DNA of 38,530 nt from positions 1-38,530 of IMG/VR virus record IMGVR_UViG_3300035698_032113; one strand, 5' to 3'. Shown piece by piece: positions 9,110 through 16,346 of this stretch. Source of the DNA: a virus. The notes beneath the pieces are model-generated. The model did not search any database, was not told the DNA's origin, and saw only the letters and a program-made list of their open reading frames with translations. Each line of letters starts with the position of its first letter. Within the stretch, counting starts at the first letter, position 1. Both the position numbers and the translations under genes were made by a program.

Positions 9110-9549
9110 TTCGCCATCTCGAAGGTCAACGAAAGCAGACTCGTGAATTGATTGTACTGCGTCCAGTGCTCGGAGGAGTACAACACCGAGTTCTCTACCT
9201 TGATACAACGGGCAGCGACAAACGAGTTGAGGCGTTTGAGACGGAAGTAGTCGGCCAGTTCTTCGACGAAGAAGACCAACGGATCAATCTCCTTGGCGTC
9301 ACCCTTGCTGAACTTCTTTTGCACCGCGACGTCGATCGTTGCATGGAACTTGTTGGACGCTCGATCGAGTGGTAGGTATTCGACCTCGCGAGGCACCACG
9401 GTGACTCGAAGTTCCTTCATATCTTCGAGATCGAAGTTGGGAACATAGAGTCGTTGGGCGGCAAGATTCTTCTTGCTGAAGTCGCCAGCGTTAATTTCCG
9501 CGACGACACTTTCGGCAATCTGAATAACGGTGGCGGGCGTTGTTGTCAT
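9106..9549 (-). CDS. Putative tail terminator or completion protein
   Basis: A 147-residue protein whose start, ATG at 9549, overlaps the upstream stop as ATGA; the stop overlaps the downstream start the same way. It begins MTTTPATVIQIAESVVAEIN and continues with mixed alpha/beta sequence including RVTVVPREVEYLPLDRAS and IDVAVQKKF. Short proteins of this layout (helix, then several strands giving inter-subunit contacts) at this position are usually tail terminators of the lambda gpU type. I see no diagnostic motif, so the specific role is inferred from order: connector, terminator, gp10-like, tube. Confidence 0.55.
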   Translation of the reverse strand: MTTTPATVIQIAESVVAEINAGDFSKKNLAAQRLYVPNFDLEDMKELRVTVVPREVEYLPLDRASNKFHATIDVAVQKKFSKGDAKEIDPLVFFVEELADYFRLKRLNSFVAARCIKVENSVLYSSEHWTQYNQFTSLLSLTFEMAK

Positions 9550-9926
9550 ACAATCGTGTCCACTTGTTTGGTATGAATCCGCAGTTTGATGCGGAACGGG
9601 TCGCTGTATCGCCACGGCGGATCGCTGCCGATCGACATCACTTCAAAGACAAAGGTCGTGTCGCCGTCGATTTCAACAATCCTGTCGCCGCGACGAGGCA
9701 GCGTTCCGATGATCGACAACAACAGGCTGTCGGTGTCGATCAGGAAGTCACGGACTTGGGCACGCGTGATGATGCCTTCGCCGTCGTCTTGTTCGTACAG
9801 TGACTTGGCAATCGTGGCCGATAACTCGACGCCAAGTTCGTCGCGTCGGTAAACGACTTGCCGAGAAGCGTGCTGCGTCAGTTTGCCGGCCAACCACGCC
9901 TGGCCGTTGCGTAGGATGTCGGTCAT
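9546..9926 (-). CDS. Putative head-tail connector protein
   Basis: A 126-residue protein starting MTDILRNGQAWLAGKL at 9926, an ATGA overlap with the membrane protein gene before it. The N-terminal helix is followed by beta-rich sequence with RRDELGVELSATIAKS and PPWRYSDPFRIKLRIHTKQV, similar in style to small beta-barrel head-tail stopper proteins. The motif RNGQxWLxxxL followed by a strand-rich domain is what I would expect of a phage connector, but no named family is claimed. It sits at the border between the three envelope-related genes and the tail genes. Confidence 0.5.
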   Translation of the reverse strand: MTDILRNGQAWLAGKLTQHASRQVVYRRDELGVELSATIAKSLYEQDDGEGIITRAQVRDFLIDTDSLLLSIIGTLPRRGDRIVEIDGDTTFVFEVMSIGSDPPWRYSDPFRIKLRIHTKQVDTIV

Positions 9927-10213
9927 TGTTTGCGGGCGGCCGGTTTCGCCGGTGCCTTCAACAGTGTCGATGCCTTGTCGCTGAGTTCGTCCAGCCACGC
10001 TTCGTTGGATCGGCGTTGATACTCGCTAGCGATCGCGTCCGACTCCTCCTGCAATTGCTGTTCACGCAGATTGACGTACCGTTCCTGGGGTTGAAACGGA
10101 TTGAGGACGCTGTTGGTTTGAGGCGTGTCTCGCTCTCGCTTCTTCGACGGAAGCAGCGCGACTGCGATCAACAACAACACAACCACGGTTGCGATTCCGG
10201 TTAGTAAAGTCAT
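9923..10213 (-). CDS. Small single-pass membrane protein
   Basis: A 96-residue protein with a hydrophobic segment at about residues 5-21 (GIATVVVLLLIAVALL), then a basic KKRERD patch and a long charged helix-prone tail with Gln/Glu-rich RYVNLREQQLQEES. The topology is that of an N-terminally anchored membrane protein with a soluble domain, as in some spanin- or Rz-like lysis proteins, though that is only a possibility. It starts 3 bases after the stop of the previous membrane protein and ends in an ATGA overlap with the next gene, so it is translated within the late operon. No family recognised. Confidence 0.6.
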   Translation of the reverse strand: MTLLTGIATVVVLLLIAVALLPSKKRERDTPQTNSVLNPFQPQERYVNLREQQLQEESDAIASEYQRRSNEAWLDELSDKASTLLKAPAKPAARKQ

Positions 10214-10216
10214 CTA

Positions 10217-11164
10217 TCACATGCCTCGCTTGATGAGAATGAATCCGAGTAGAAAGACGGCAAGCACAATCATCGCGATGGTTGCCAGTTCGCCTGCCGA
10301 TGCCCACAGCAACGCGTTGCGAGTGTCATTCGCTCTGTCAAACAGAACGTCACGAACTCCGTCTCGGTCGCGGTTGCCCGGCCGCCAACCGTCGGTGGGC
10401 TCAACGGGACAGTACCCGTCGGGGCAGTCTTCTGAGTTGAGTTGCAGCTTGGGTGAGATCGCGTCGTCCCATGAATAGCCTCGCGTTTTCAGTGCACCAG
10501 TCTTTTGGGCCTGGCGAGTCTGTTGATACAGCTGATAGCCTTGGTGGAGATCGGCGTACAATTCAGCGGCAGTTGCTGGCAGCATTGTTCGACCAGCCGC
10601 GTGAACATGTCCGCCAGTGTTGTCCTGAAACAGGACCACAGGAAACTGCTCAACGGGGACAATTTTGGCGAAACGCGTCTGATACAGTGCGTTGCCTGAC
10701 GTGTAGACTTGGAAGTCACAGTCGGTTCGCAGCTTGTAAAGTTTCGGATCATGGTTGAACCAATCGAGCAACTGCTTGCTCTTCGCATCACCGCCGATGA
10801 ACAACGCGATTTGATACTTTTTCTTCGATGGCTGAGGTTGTGGCGCAGCGACCGGCACGACAGGTTGAGGAGCGATCGTCGGCGTGTAGATCGCCGTCGG
10901 TTCGCAAGTTGGGCAAATCGACACCGACTGTTGCTTGATTTCACCTTGAGCACTCAGGTTCACTGACTGCGGCTCGTCAAACTTTTCGATCCGGCCAACG
11001 CGAGGTGCTGGCGAAACGGCATTGGGTACATTCCAAGCCTCGTCTTCGGGCTGCGCGGTCGGACATGGTCGCAGTGCCGTGAACACTCCGCCTAGCAACA
11101 GTGCGTGAATGATCGCCAACACGACGAGCCCCACGCTCAAACGGATCCGAATTCCATCGTTCAT
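10217..11164 (-). CDS. Bitopic membrane protein with thioredoxin-like domain
   Basis: A 315-residue protein with membrane segments at both ends: about 9-31 and 292-312. Between them are a Pro-rich linker with a CPTC motif at 84-87, and a compact alpha/beta domain at about 116-215. That domain has YQIALFIGGD, a following helix, DFQVYTSG and a loop ending FPVVLF, which looks like a thioredoxin-type fold with its cis-proline strand. It lacks the usual CxxC inside the domain. A second Cys pair (DCPDGYC) lies at 247-252. The start overlaps the lipoprotein gene stop as ATGA. Both genes would act at the cell envelope; the purpose inside a virion-gene operon is unknown. Confidence 0.6.
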   Translation of the reverse strand: MNDGIRIRLSVGLVVLAIIHALLLGGVFTALRPCPTAQPEDEAWNVPNAVSPAPRVGRIEKFDEPQSVNLSAQGEIKQQSVSICPTCEPTAIYTPTIAPQPVVPVAAPQPQPSKKKYQIALFIGGDAKSKQLLDWFNHDPKLYKLRTDCDFQVYTSGNALYQTRFAKIVPVEQFPVVLFQDNTGGHVHAAGRTMLPATAAELYADLHQGYQLYQQTRQAQKTGALKTRGYSWDDAISPKLQLNSEDCPDGYCPVEPTDGWRPGNRDRDGVRDVLFDRANDTRNALLWASAGELATIAMIVLAVFLLGFILIKRGM

Positions 11165-11766
11165 TGAATCACCTCATAACTTCGATAGGGCAACGAGCTG
11201 GCTGGGTCGTCGAGGACCGTGAGTGCGAAACCGCCATAGCCAGCCCAAAGGCGAACGAATTGTTCACGCGGTGTGAGTTCAAAGCGGCCGGGATAGTTGT
11301 TGTCCAGAATCGCGGCGTATTGCCGGCCGTCACGATTGACCCAACCGACGAACGTGCAACAGTGGGCTGGTTTCCACCAAAGAATCGCACCGCGCCGAGT
11401 AGCGGTTGCCCAATCAAGGAATCGCGGGTCGGCTTTGATCGTGTAGCTGTAGTCGATGTCGGCGGCGTCGAGTCGGCTTCGTAAACGCGAGTCATATTCG
11501 CCGTCGCTGTATGTCGACCGCCAACGTTCGCCGAGTTCAAACTCGTTAAGCCAACGCAAGTGATTGACCAACGACGCGTGAACACAACTGCCTTGATTGA
11601 GTTTGCCAGTCCAATTGCGTTGATGCAGTTCGTCAGGCAGATTCGCGGCGGGTTGCTCTGGCGCAGGTGCTGGCAACGGTCGCACTTGAATGGGTTGCTC
11701 TGGCAGGCATCCGCTTGCCAGACACAGGACGCACGCGGCGATGATTGCTCGCAGTTTTGCGTTCAT
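11161..11766 (-). CDS. Lipoprotein with papain/C39-like peptidase domain
   Basis: A 201-residue protein starting at 11766, preceded by a good AAGGAG site. Residues 1-20 form a lipoprotein signal (MNAKLRAIIAACVLCLASGC) with lipobox LASG|C20. A Pro-rich linker follows. The domain from about 48 has GSCVHAS (Cys61), PAHCC (His135) and ILDNN (Asp155/Asn156), spaced like the Cys-His-Asp/Asn set of papain- or C39-type peptidases. It would be exported and anchored in a membrane after processing. A peptidase at the envelope could be an endolysin-like or superinfection-related factor; this is inference. It heads a set of three envelope genes wedged between head and tail genes. Confidence 0.68.
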   Translation of the reverse strand: MNAKLRAIIAACVLCLASGCLPEQPIQVRPLPAPAPEQPAANLPDELHQRNWTGKLNQGSCVHASLVNHLRWLNEFELGERWRSTYSDGEYDSRLRSRLDAADIDYSYTIKADPRFLDWATATRRGAILWWKPAHCCTFVGWVNRDGRQYAAILDNNYPGRFELTPREQFVRLWAGYGGFALTVLDDPASSLPYRSYEVIQ

Positions 11767-11780
11767 GCAGTGAGTGCTCC

Positions 11781-12128
11781 TTAACTTTTGAAAATGACCC
11801 AAAGGATCGGATTGATTTGTTCGACCGTTGAAACGAATCGGATGGGAAGTCCGCACATCACTTCCGGTTTCAAGTACAGCGGCTTTGATGTGTTGAAAAG
11901 CTTGCTGCCCGTTGAGGACGAGCGAACGTAGTAACCGAGCTGAACGACTTCTTCGTCGGGAAGTAACGCTTGCACTCGCCAGGTCGCTTCCGTGGAGGCA
12001 ACTGCGATGCAAAAGCAGGTTGCGAACGGTGACGCTCGCAGCCAGTGGCTCGTTTTTCGGTCTTCGGCGAACTCCAGACGCTCGATCGCCTTGGCCCGGT
12101 CGGCCGTGACTTGGCTGATCGACGCCAT
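11781..12128 (-). CDS. Hypothetical head-region protein
   Basis: A 115-residue protein after the DUF2190 gene. Two ATGs lie in frame, at 12134 and 12128; the second is preferred because an AAGGA site sits 5-6 bases before it and overlaps the first. It begins MASISQVTADRAKAIERLEF, followed by beta-rich sequence with TWRVQALLPDEEVVQLGYYV and KPLYLKPEVMCGLPIRF. No membrane segment or catalytic motif is seen. It could be a head-completion protein, given its place right after the decoration-type gene, but I do not recognise it. Confidence 0.55.
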   Translation of the reverse strand: MASISQVTADRAKAIERLEFAEDRKTSHWLRASPFATCFCIAVASTEATWRVQALLPDEEVVQLGYYVRSSSTGSKLFNTSKPLYLKPEVMCGLPIRFVSTVEQINPILWVIFKS

Positions 12129-12136
12129 ACCCATCC

Positions 12137-12466
12137 TTATTGACTCAGTCGAACGCGGACGGTGGGTGTGTTAGTGCCGGCGGACAAGATCGCTTTGCCG
12201 AGCTGTTTATTGCCGGTCGCGGTCGTGACCGATTGGCCAGCGGTTGCGTCCCAGTAGACCTTGGCACCGGCAGACACCGAGATCGCGGGATCTTTGGCGA
12301 CGTCAAAGACACCTTCGACGCTGATCGCCCCGAGCACGTTGGCTTTGATGTCGTGCTTGGTGATGCCGACCAGTTCGCCTTGAACGACGATACTGCCGGC
12401 TGGGAGATCGGCGTCAGGCGTAAAGTCGACAGCCGCTCCCTCTTGAACAAAATCTGCTGCGGACAT
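12137..12466 (-). CDS. DUF2190 head decoration-like protein
   Basis: A 109-residue, strand-rich protein starting MSAADFVQEGAAVDFTPDAD. The pattern VQEGxxVDFTP, DLPAGSIVVQGELVGI, ISVEGVFDVAKD, GAKVYWDATAGQSV and VRVRL is typical of DUF2190 proteins. These small phage proteins follow the capsid gene in many Mu-like and lambdoid clusters and are thought to decorate or stabilise the head. A GAGG site precedes the ATG at 12466. Its position directly after the capsid fusion gene agrees. Confidence 0.85.
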   Translation of the reverse strand: MSAADFVQEGAAVDFTPDADLPAGSIVVQGELVGITKHDIKANVLGAISVEGVFDVAKDPAISVSAGAKVYWDATAGQSVTTATGNKQLGKAILSAGTNTPTVRVRLSQ

Positions 12467-12512
12467 GAGAACCTCAAACGGATGGAAATCAGAAACGGGA
12501 GATCAACGTCGC

Positions 12513-14528
12513 TTACGCTTCGCCGGTGACTTTCACTGCGGCGCGGTGATCTTGAGAGTTCACACCGAAGTCGATGTAAGAGCGGAATCCCATGCCAAGC
12601 ATGTTCGGCGGCATTTCGACGCGTTCGATCACCGGAGTGCGTCGACCGTTCAGGAACACGATCTCGAACGCCGGCAGAATGCTCGGGTTCGCGAACAGAT
12701 ACCAAGCCTTGCCACTCGCTCCGGTGTAGTACGAGTCCGACAAGTGCGGCGTGCTGATGACGCGGTACTTGTTTCGGTGCGGGTTGTCGACCGGAATCTT
12801 GGTCGGCGAACCTTGCGCGTCCATCATCAACTGCGCCGAGCCCATCAAAAGTTCCGCTTCAGTTTCCAATTCAACCGGAACGACCAAGAACTCCGGTCGA
12901 ATATTGATCGGCTTTTGATCCTTCGGCTTATTGCCTGGTCCTGCTTTCTGCTTGCGGAACGTCGTCTTGGCGACCGTCAAACTGTCAGGACCGAACTTGG
13001 TGTCGGTGCCTGTCAGCATGTTGCCATTGCCGGCACTGAAGAACCCAGCGTTTTTGAGCAACAAAGTGAAGAACAGATCGTCGATCGACTCCGCACCCGA
13101 GCGTCCCATTTGACGTGGGATATCCATGAAGGCGGAAAGATCGTCGTTGATGATGTCCTGCCGAGTCAGCATCAAGATTTGACCGTAGGTGTCAGCCTTG
13201 TTGCTATACTTCTGTTCGGACAGTTTCCCGTGCTTCAATTCGCCATCAGGAGCGACCTGTTCAAAGCCTCCGGTCCCAAGCAAACGGTATCGCGAGACTT
13301 CCTTGAAATCCGACACAGTCCCCACGCTACACAGATCAAACGCAGCGATCGGAGTGTTGGTGTAAGCCGCCAGCAGCGTCTTGTTCATCACGTTTTCGAG
13401 GATGCTCGGCAGACTCATCGTCGAGAAACCGGCACGGATCGTCGCGGTCCCGTCGCCGAACACACGCGGGACGTCGATGCCTTCCATGCGAGCACACTCG
13501 GCAACCAGTTCTTTCAAACCGATGTGCCGCATTGGCTCGGCCATGTCGATCGTGCGTTGACCGTAGCTGGCGATGATCGTCCTTTCATCGAGTCCAACCG
13601 ACAAACACGCGGCGGCTTCGAGGACTTCGCGTGTGAAACCAGCCTTTGATGTGCCGGAATCAGGAGCTTTCGGTCGTTCGCTTCGCAAGACAGTCAACTC
13701 CGTTCTTGTGATACTCCAACCTTGTTCAATCGCATCGGCTTCGATCGAGGCGTGTTTGTTGTCACACACTTTGCGAATCCCGGCGATGCGACGCGACTCG
13801 GCCGCGGCCTGAGCACGCATCTCGGCAACCGGCGAGGAGGCTTGCTTGGGTTGGGGTTTTGGTTTCGTGCTCATGTTCAGACTTGCGTTGACGGGTTCGA
13901 GGTCGTCCGTTTCTTCGTCGGTGTCGGTCGGTTCGTCGACGTCGGCGTAGTTGCCGGCCGCCACGCGTGCTTCGGTATCGTCGTCGGCCCCAAGGGCAAC
14001 GAACGACACTTCGCCCAGCGTTGACTTGCGAGCGACGTAGACCGGCCCTTTGAAATCGCGGCCGTTCGCGTTCGCTGTCTTGCCTTCAGGGATGAAGACC
14101 ACCTTGTCGGCACTCGCACCCAGCGACGCTTGCCACGGGAATCCGTTCTCACTGGTCGCGATCACTTCCTGTGCGGTCGCGCCCACACCAGAGATCACGC
14201 CGGCAACTTCGAGCGACTTGTCGGTGATCGCGATGTCATCGGTGTGCCCGACGATGCTGCCGCGATCATGGTCCTTCAAAATCGGGCGAGACTTCCGAGT
14301 GACTCGCAGACCGGCCAAGTCGACGACCACTGGATAAGGCCAACCGCCAAGCCGCATCGCACCGCCGGTGTACGCCGTCATGGAGAACTTGCGTAGTGCC
14401 GGCTTACCCTCCTCCGGCGTTTCCGCCGCAGCGAGCGTGATCGTCGCTGCGTCATCACAAACGATTCGCAGTGAACTCGGGACGGATTCGGCGTCGGCTT
14501 CAAGCGGCGCGGGAGTTGTCTTCGGCAT
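12513..14528 (-). CDS. Prohead protease-major capsid fusion (gpT-like)
   Basis: One 671-residue reading frame carries two virion functions. Residues about 45-185 look like a U35/HK97-type prohead protease, with His87 in KDHDRGSIVGHT and Ser135 in PWQASLGAS as likely catalytic residues. After an acidic linker (about 190-240) and a Pro/Lys/Gln-rich stretch, residues about 330-671 resemble the Mu gpT-like major head subunit (SLPSILENVMNK, TLLAAY, RQDIINDDL, GSAQLMMDAQGSP, NPHRNKYRV). The protease may cut itself free. The start at 14528 has GGAAG nearby and overlaps the portal gene end by 29 bases. This fused layout is known in some phage clusters; autocleavage here is assumed. Confidence 0.85.
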   Translation of the reverse strand: MPKTTPAPLEADAESVPSSLRIVCDDAATITLAAAETPEEGKPALRKFSMTAYTGGAMRLGGWPYPVVVDLAGLRVTRKSRPILKDHDRGSIVGHTDDIAITDKSLEVAGVISGVGATAQEVIATSENGFPWQASLGASADKVVFIPEGKTANANGRDFKGPVYVARKSTLGEVSFVALGADDDTEARVAAGNYADVDEPTDTDEETDDLEPVNASLNMSTKPKPQPKQASSPVAEMRAQAAAESRRIAGIRKVCDNKHASIEADAIEQGWSITRTELTVLRSERPKAPDSGTSKAGFTREVLEAAACLSVGLDERTIIASYGQRTIDMAEPMRHIGLKELVAECARMEGIDVPRVFGDGTATIRAGFSTMSLPSILENVMNKTLLAAYTNTPIAAFDLCSVGTVSDFKEVSRYRLLGTGGFEQVAPDGELKHGKLSEQKYSNKADTYGQILMLTRQDIINDDLSAFMDIPRQMGRSGAESIDDLFFTLLLKNAGFFSAGNGNMLTGTDTKFGPDSLTVAKTTFRKQKAGPGNKPKDQKPINIRPEFLVVPVELETEAELLMGSAQLMMDAQGSPTKIPVDNPHRNKYRVISTPHLSDSYYTGASGKAWYLFANPSILPAFEIVFLNGRRTPVIERVEMPPNMLGMGFRSYIDFGVNSQDHRAAVKVTGEA

Positions 14529-15993
14529 TGTCTTCCGTGACCTTGGTTGAGGGTTGAGTTTCAGTTTCGTCGCTGGCCGACAGACCAAGCTCACGCATCA
14601 GCGACACTTCTTTGGCACGCTGTTTGAGTTCCGTCTCCCAATCACGCCCCTGCCGCGCAAATTCGATGGCCAGAGTAGTCGTATGATTCAGGAGACGGAT
14701 CTTTTGGGCGTTGGCTTCCTTGGCCGGATCGACATGCTCATGCCCATCCCAAAACCATTGATGCTCGAATGTGGAGTCGAGCGTGCGAAGCGAATTGGGC
14801 AGATAGCCCTCGATGAGAATGGCTTCGCGAAGCCAAGCGATCAGAACGCGATCCAGAATGACGCGAGCAAGTTGTGCCTGCTCGACGCGGATCGACTTGA
14901 AGTAGGTTTGGTGGTCGAGTCGCCCACTCGCATAGTTGTAACCCGACGAATTGCCAGCGGCGACGTTAAAAGGCATGTTCAAACAACGAGCGATTTCGTT
15001 GAGAATTTCTTTCTTAAACTCGGCGTATGTTGTCGAAGGTTGCTCCGACTTCATTTGAGCCATCTTCCAGCCGCCCGGCATCGTGAGCAGCATTCGCTTT
15101 TCAAGTTCGATCGGCTCGAATGGTTCGGCGGAATCGGCTTCGCCGTTGGCCGGCGCGTCGGTGTACAGGATGCCGGCGAACTCGGCAGCGGTTTCGGCTG
15201 CAGCAAGTACGGCAAGCGTGAAGCGTCGCAGTTGTGCGAATAGAGGCAACGCCGGCGTGATGTCGGGGATGCCACGAATCTGTCCTGGTCGATCGCAGCG
15301 GAAGTAGTGCAACACTGCGGCGGCCGGCACGGTGTCGAATTCTTCGTCGATCGTGAACGTCACATCGCCCGGATGCTCACGCAGGACGTCGTAAGTGATC
15401 GGGTTCCCGTCGGCATCAAACTGAATGCCGTCGTTGTATCGAGAACGGTCAGCAACCAGAGTAGGCGAAGCTACTTGGTCCGCCTCGATCAAACGCAAGT
15501 CGAGTTTCACCTTCGCGTCGATTCGCTCGTTGCTGGTCAGCAACCCAAATGATTCACCGTCCGAAACGCGAGCCAGCCGCATCGTTCGCAGCTTTTCCGC
15601 CAGTCCAACGGCTTCTGCCCAAGCAAAGAACTCGGCTTCAACAAAACGATTTGCAGCGTCATCGGCCGTCAGCATTTGAAGCCGTGGCCCGGTGCCCACG
15701 ACATCATTTGCAAGAGTCAGCGTGATCCCGCGAGCGTAGCTGTTGTTGGCAACCTCGTACCGCGAACGATTGCGAAGCGTGCGGCGCACATCTGTGCTAT
15801 TCGCAGCCGCAGCCGACAAACCGTCGGCTCGCGACCAATGTTTCATGTTGTCGAGCGTCGTATTCGCGGCGTCGTACCTCGCACGAAGCCGCGAAAAGAA
15901 GGGCTGCCGGGGTGAGCGTCCCGGCGCGGATGAAGAGCGGGAAGCTCCGCCGCGCCATGCTTGCTCGATAATCCCTGACAAACGTTTCAACAT
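14500..15993 (-). CDS. Portal protein, lambda gpB family
   Basis: A 497-residue portal. The start at 15993 begins MLKRLSGIIEQAWRGGASRS and has an AGGA site upstream. Recognisable family blocks: FFSRLRARYDAANTTLDNMK, LRNRSRYEVANNSYARGI, LTLANDVVGTGPRLQM, LRLIEADQVASP, HYFRCDRPGQIRGIPDITPA, and NMPFNVAAGNSSGYNYASG with the SGYNYASG motif typical of lambda-type portals. Twelve copies form the ring at one vertex through which DNA is pumped. Length fits the family (about 480-550). It follows the terminase and a small 65-residue gene, as in lambda order A-W-B. Confidence 0.92.
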   Translation of the reverse strand: MLKRLSGIIEQAWRGGASRSSSAPGRSPRQPFFSRLRARYDAANTTLDNMKHWSRADGLSAAAANSTDVRRTLRNRSRYEVANNSYARGITLTLANDVVGTGPRLQMLTADDAANRFVEAEFFAWAEAVGLAEKLRTMRLARVSDGESFGLLTSNERIDAKVKLDLRLIEADQVASPTLVADRSRYNDGIQFDADGNPITYDVLREHPGDVTFTIDEEFDTVPAAAVLHYFRCDRPGQIRGIPDITPALPLFAQLRRFTLAVLAAAETAAEFAGILYTDAPANGEADSAEPFEPIELEKRMLLTMPGGWKMAQMKSEQPSTTYAEFKKEILNEIARCLNMPFNVAAGNSSGYNYASGRLDHQTYFKSIRVEQAQLARVILDRVLIAWLREAILIEGYLPNSLRTLDSTFEHQWFWDGHEHVDPAKEANAQKIRLLNHTTTLAIEFARQGRDWETELKQRAKEVSLMRELGLSASDETETQPSTKVTEDNAEDNSRAA

Positions 15994-16057
15994 CCGTGTT
16001 GGTATCCTATTGCCGTCCCCGGCAGCCCTATGCACTTCGCGATACGAAAAAGAAAGA

Positions 16058-16255
16058 TCAGCCGGCCGACGGCGGCACGATCTTGTTAAAACGCAAACCC
16101 CGATTGGGTTTGCTAACGGCGTTCTTGCCAGCGAGATGCTTGTCGGCGGCGATTTGCTCGGTCAGCTTGTGCTGCTCAACCGAACCCGCATCGCCGGATG
16201 CCTTGGCAGGTCCAGCAGCGTTTTCTCGGATCACATCTTTCAACTCTTCAGGCAT
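16058..16255 (-). CDS. Small gpW-position protein
   Basis: A 65-residue acidic-to-basic protein between terminase and portal, the slot held by gpW in lambda. It reads MPEELKDVIRENAAGPAKAS and then GSVEQHKLTEQIAADKHLAG with a basic C-terminus (RGLRFNKIVPPSAG). Its sequence is not like classical gpW, so the head-tail joining role is only positional. It lies just downstream of a 15-base motif shared with 33377-33391, which may be a promoter; the distance from motif to ATG is about 35 bases. Confidence 0.55.
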   Translation of the reverse strand: MPEELKDVIRENAAGPAKASGDAGSVEQHKLTEQIAADKHLAGKNAVSKPNRGLRFNKIVPPSAG

Positions 16256-16276
16256 GGTAAATATTGGGTTTGAAAA

Positions 16277-16295
16277 TTTGCTTCATCCCAGGTTA
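16277..16295 (-). promoter_or_regulatory. Shared motif, possible late promoter (copy 1)
   Basis: Minus strand ACGGCATAGGTAACCnGGG in the gap between terminase and the 65-residue gene. The same 15 bases plus GGG recur in the gap at 33373-33391. Both sit 35-55 bases before an ATG in the same orientation. A 15-base repeat alone is expected about once by chance in a window this size; the placement is what makes it interesting. Confidence 0.35.
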
Positions 16296-16346
16296 CCTAT
16301 GCCGTATTCCGCGACCCTTGTACGCGATTCTGTAGAAAGCCTCGAT

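Noticed and set aside
12465-13649. 394-residue plus-strand frame opposite the capsid gene
   Set aside because: Antisense to the capsid fusion; Arg/His/Val-rich with no domain.
15994-16013. Third copy of the shared ACGGCATAGGTAACC motif
   Set aside because: Similar GGCAATAGGATACC here overlaps the portal ribosome site and differs at two places; taken as chance.
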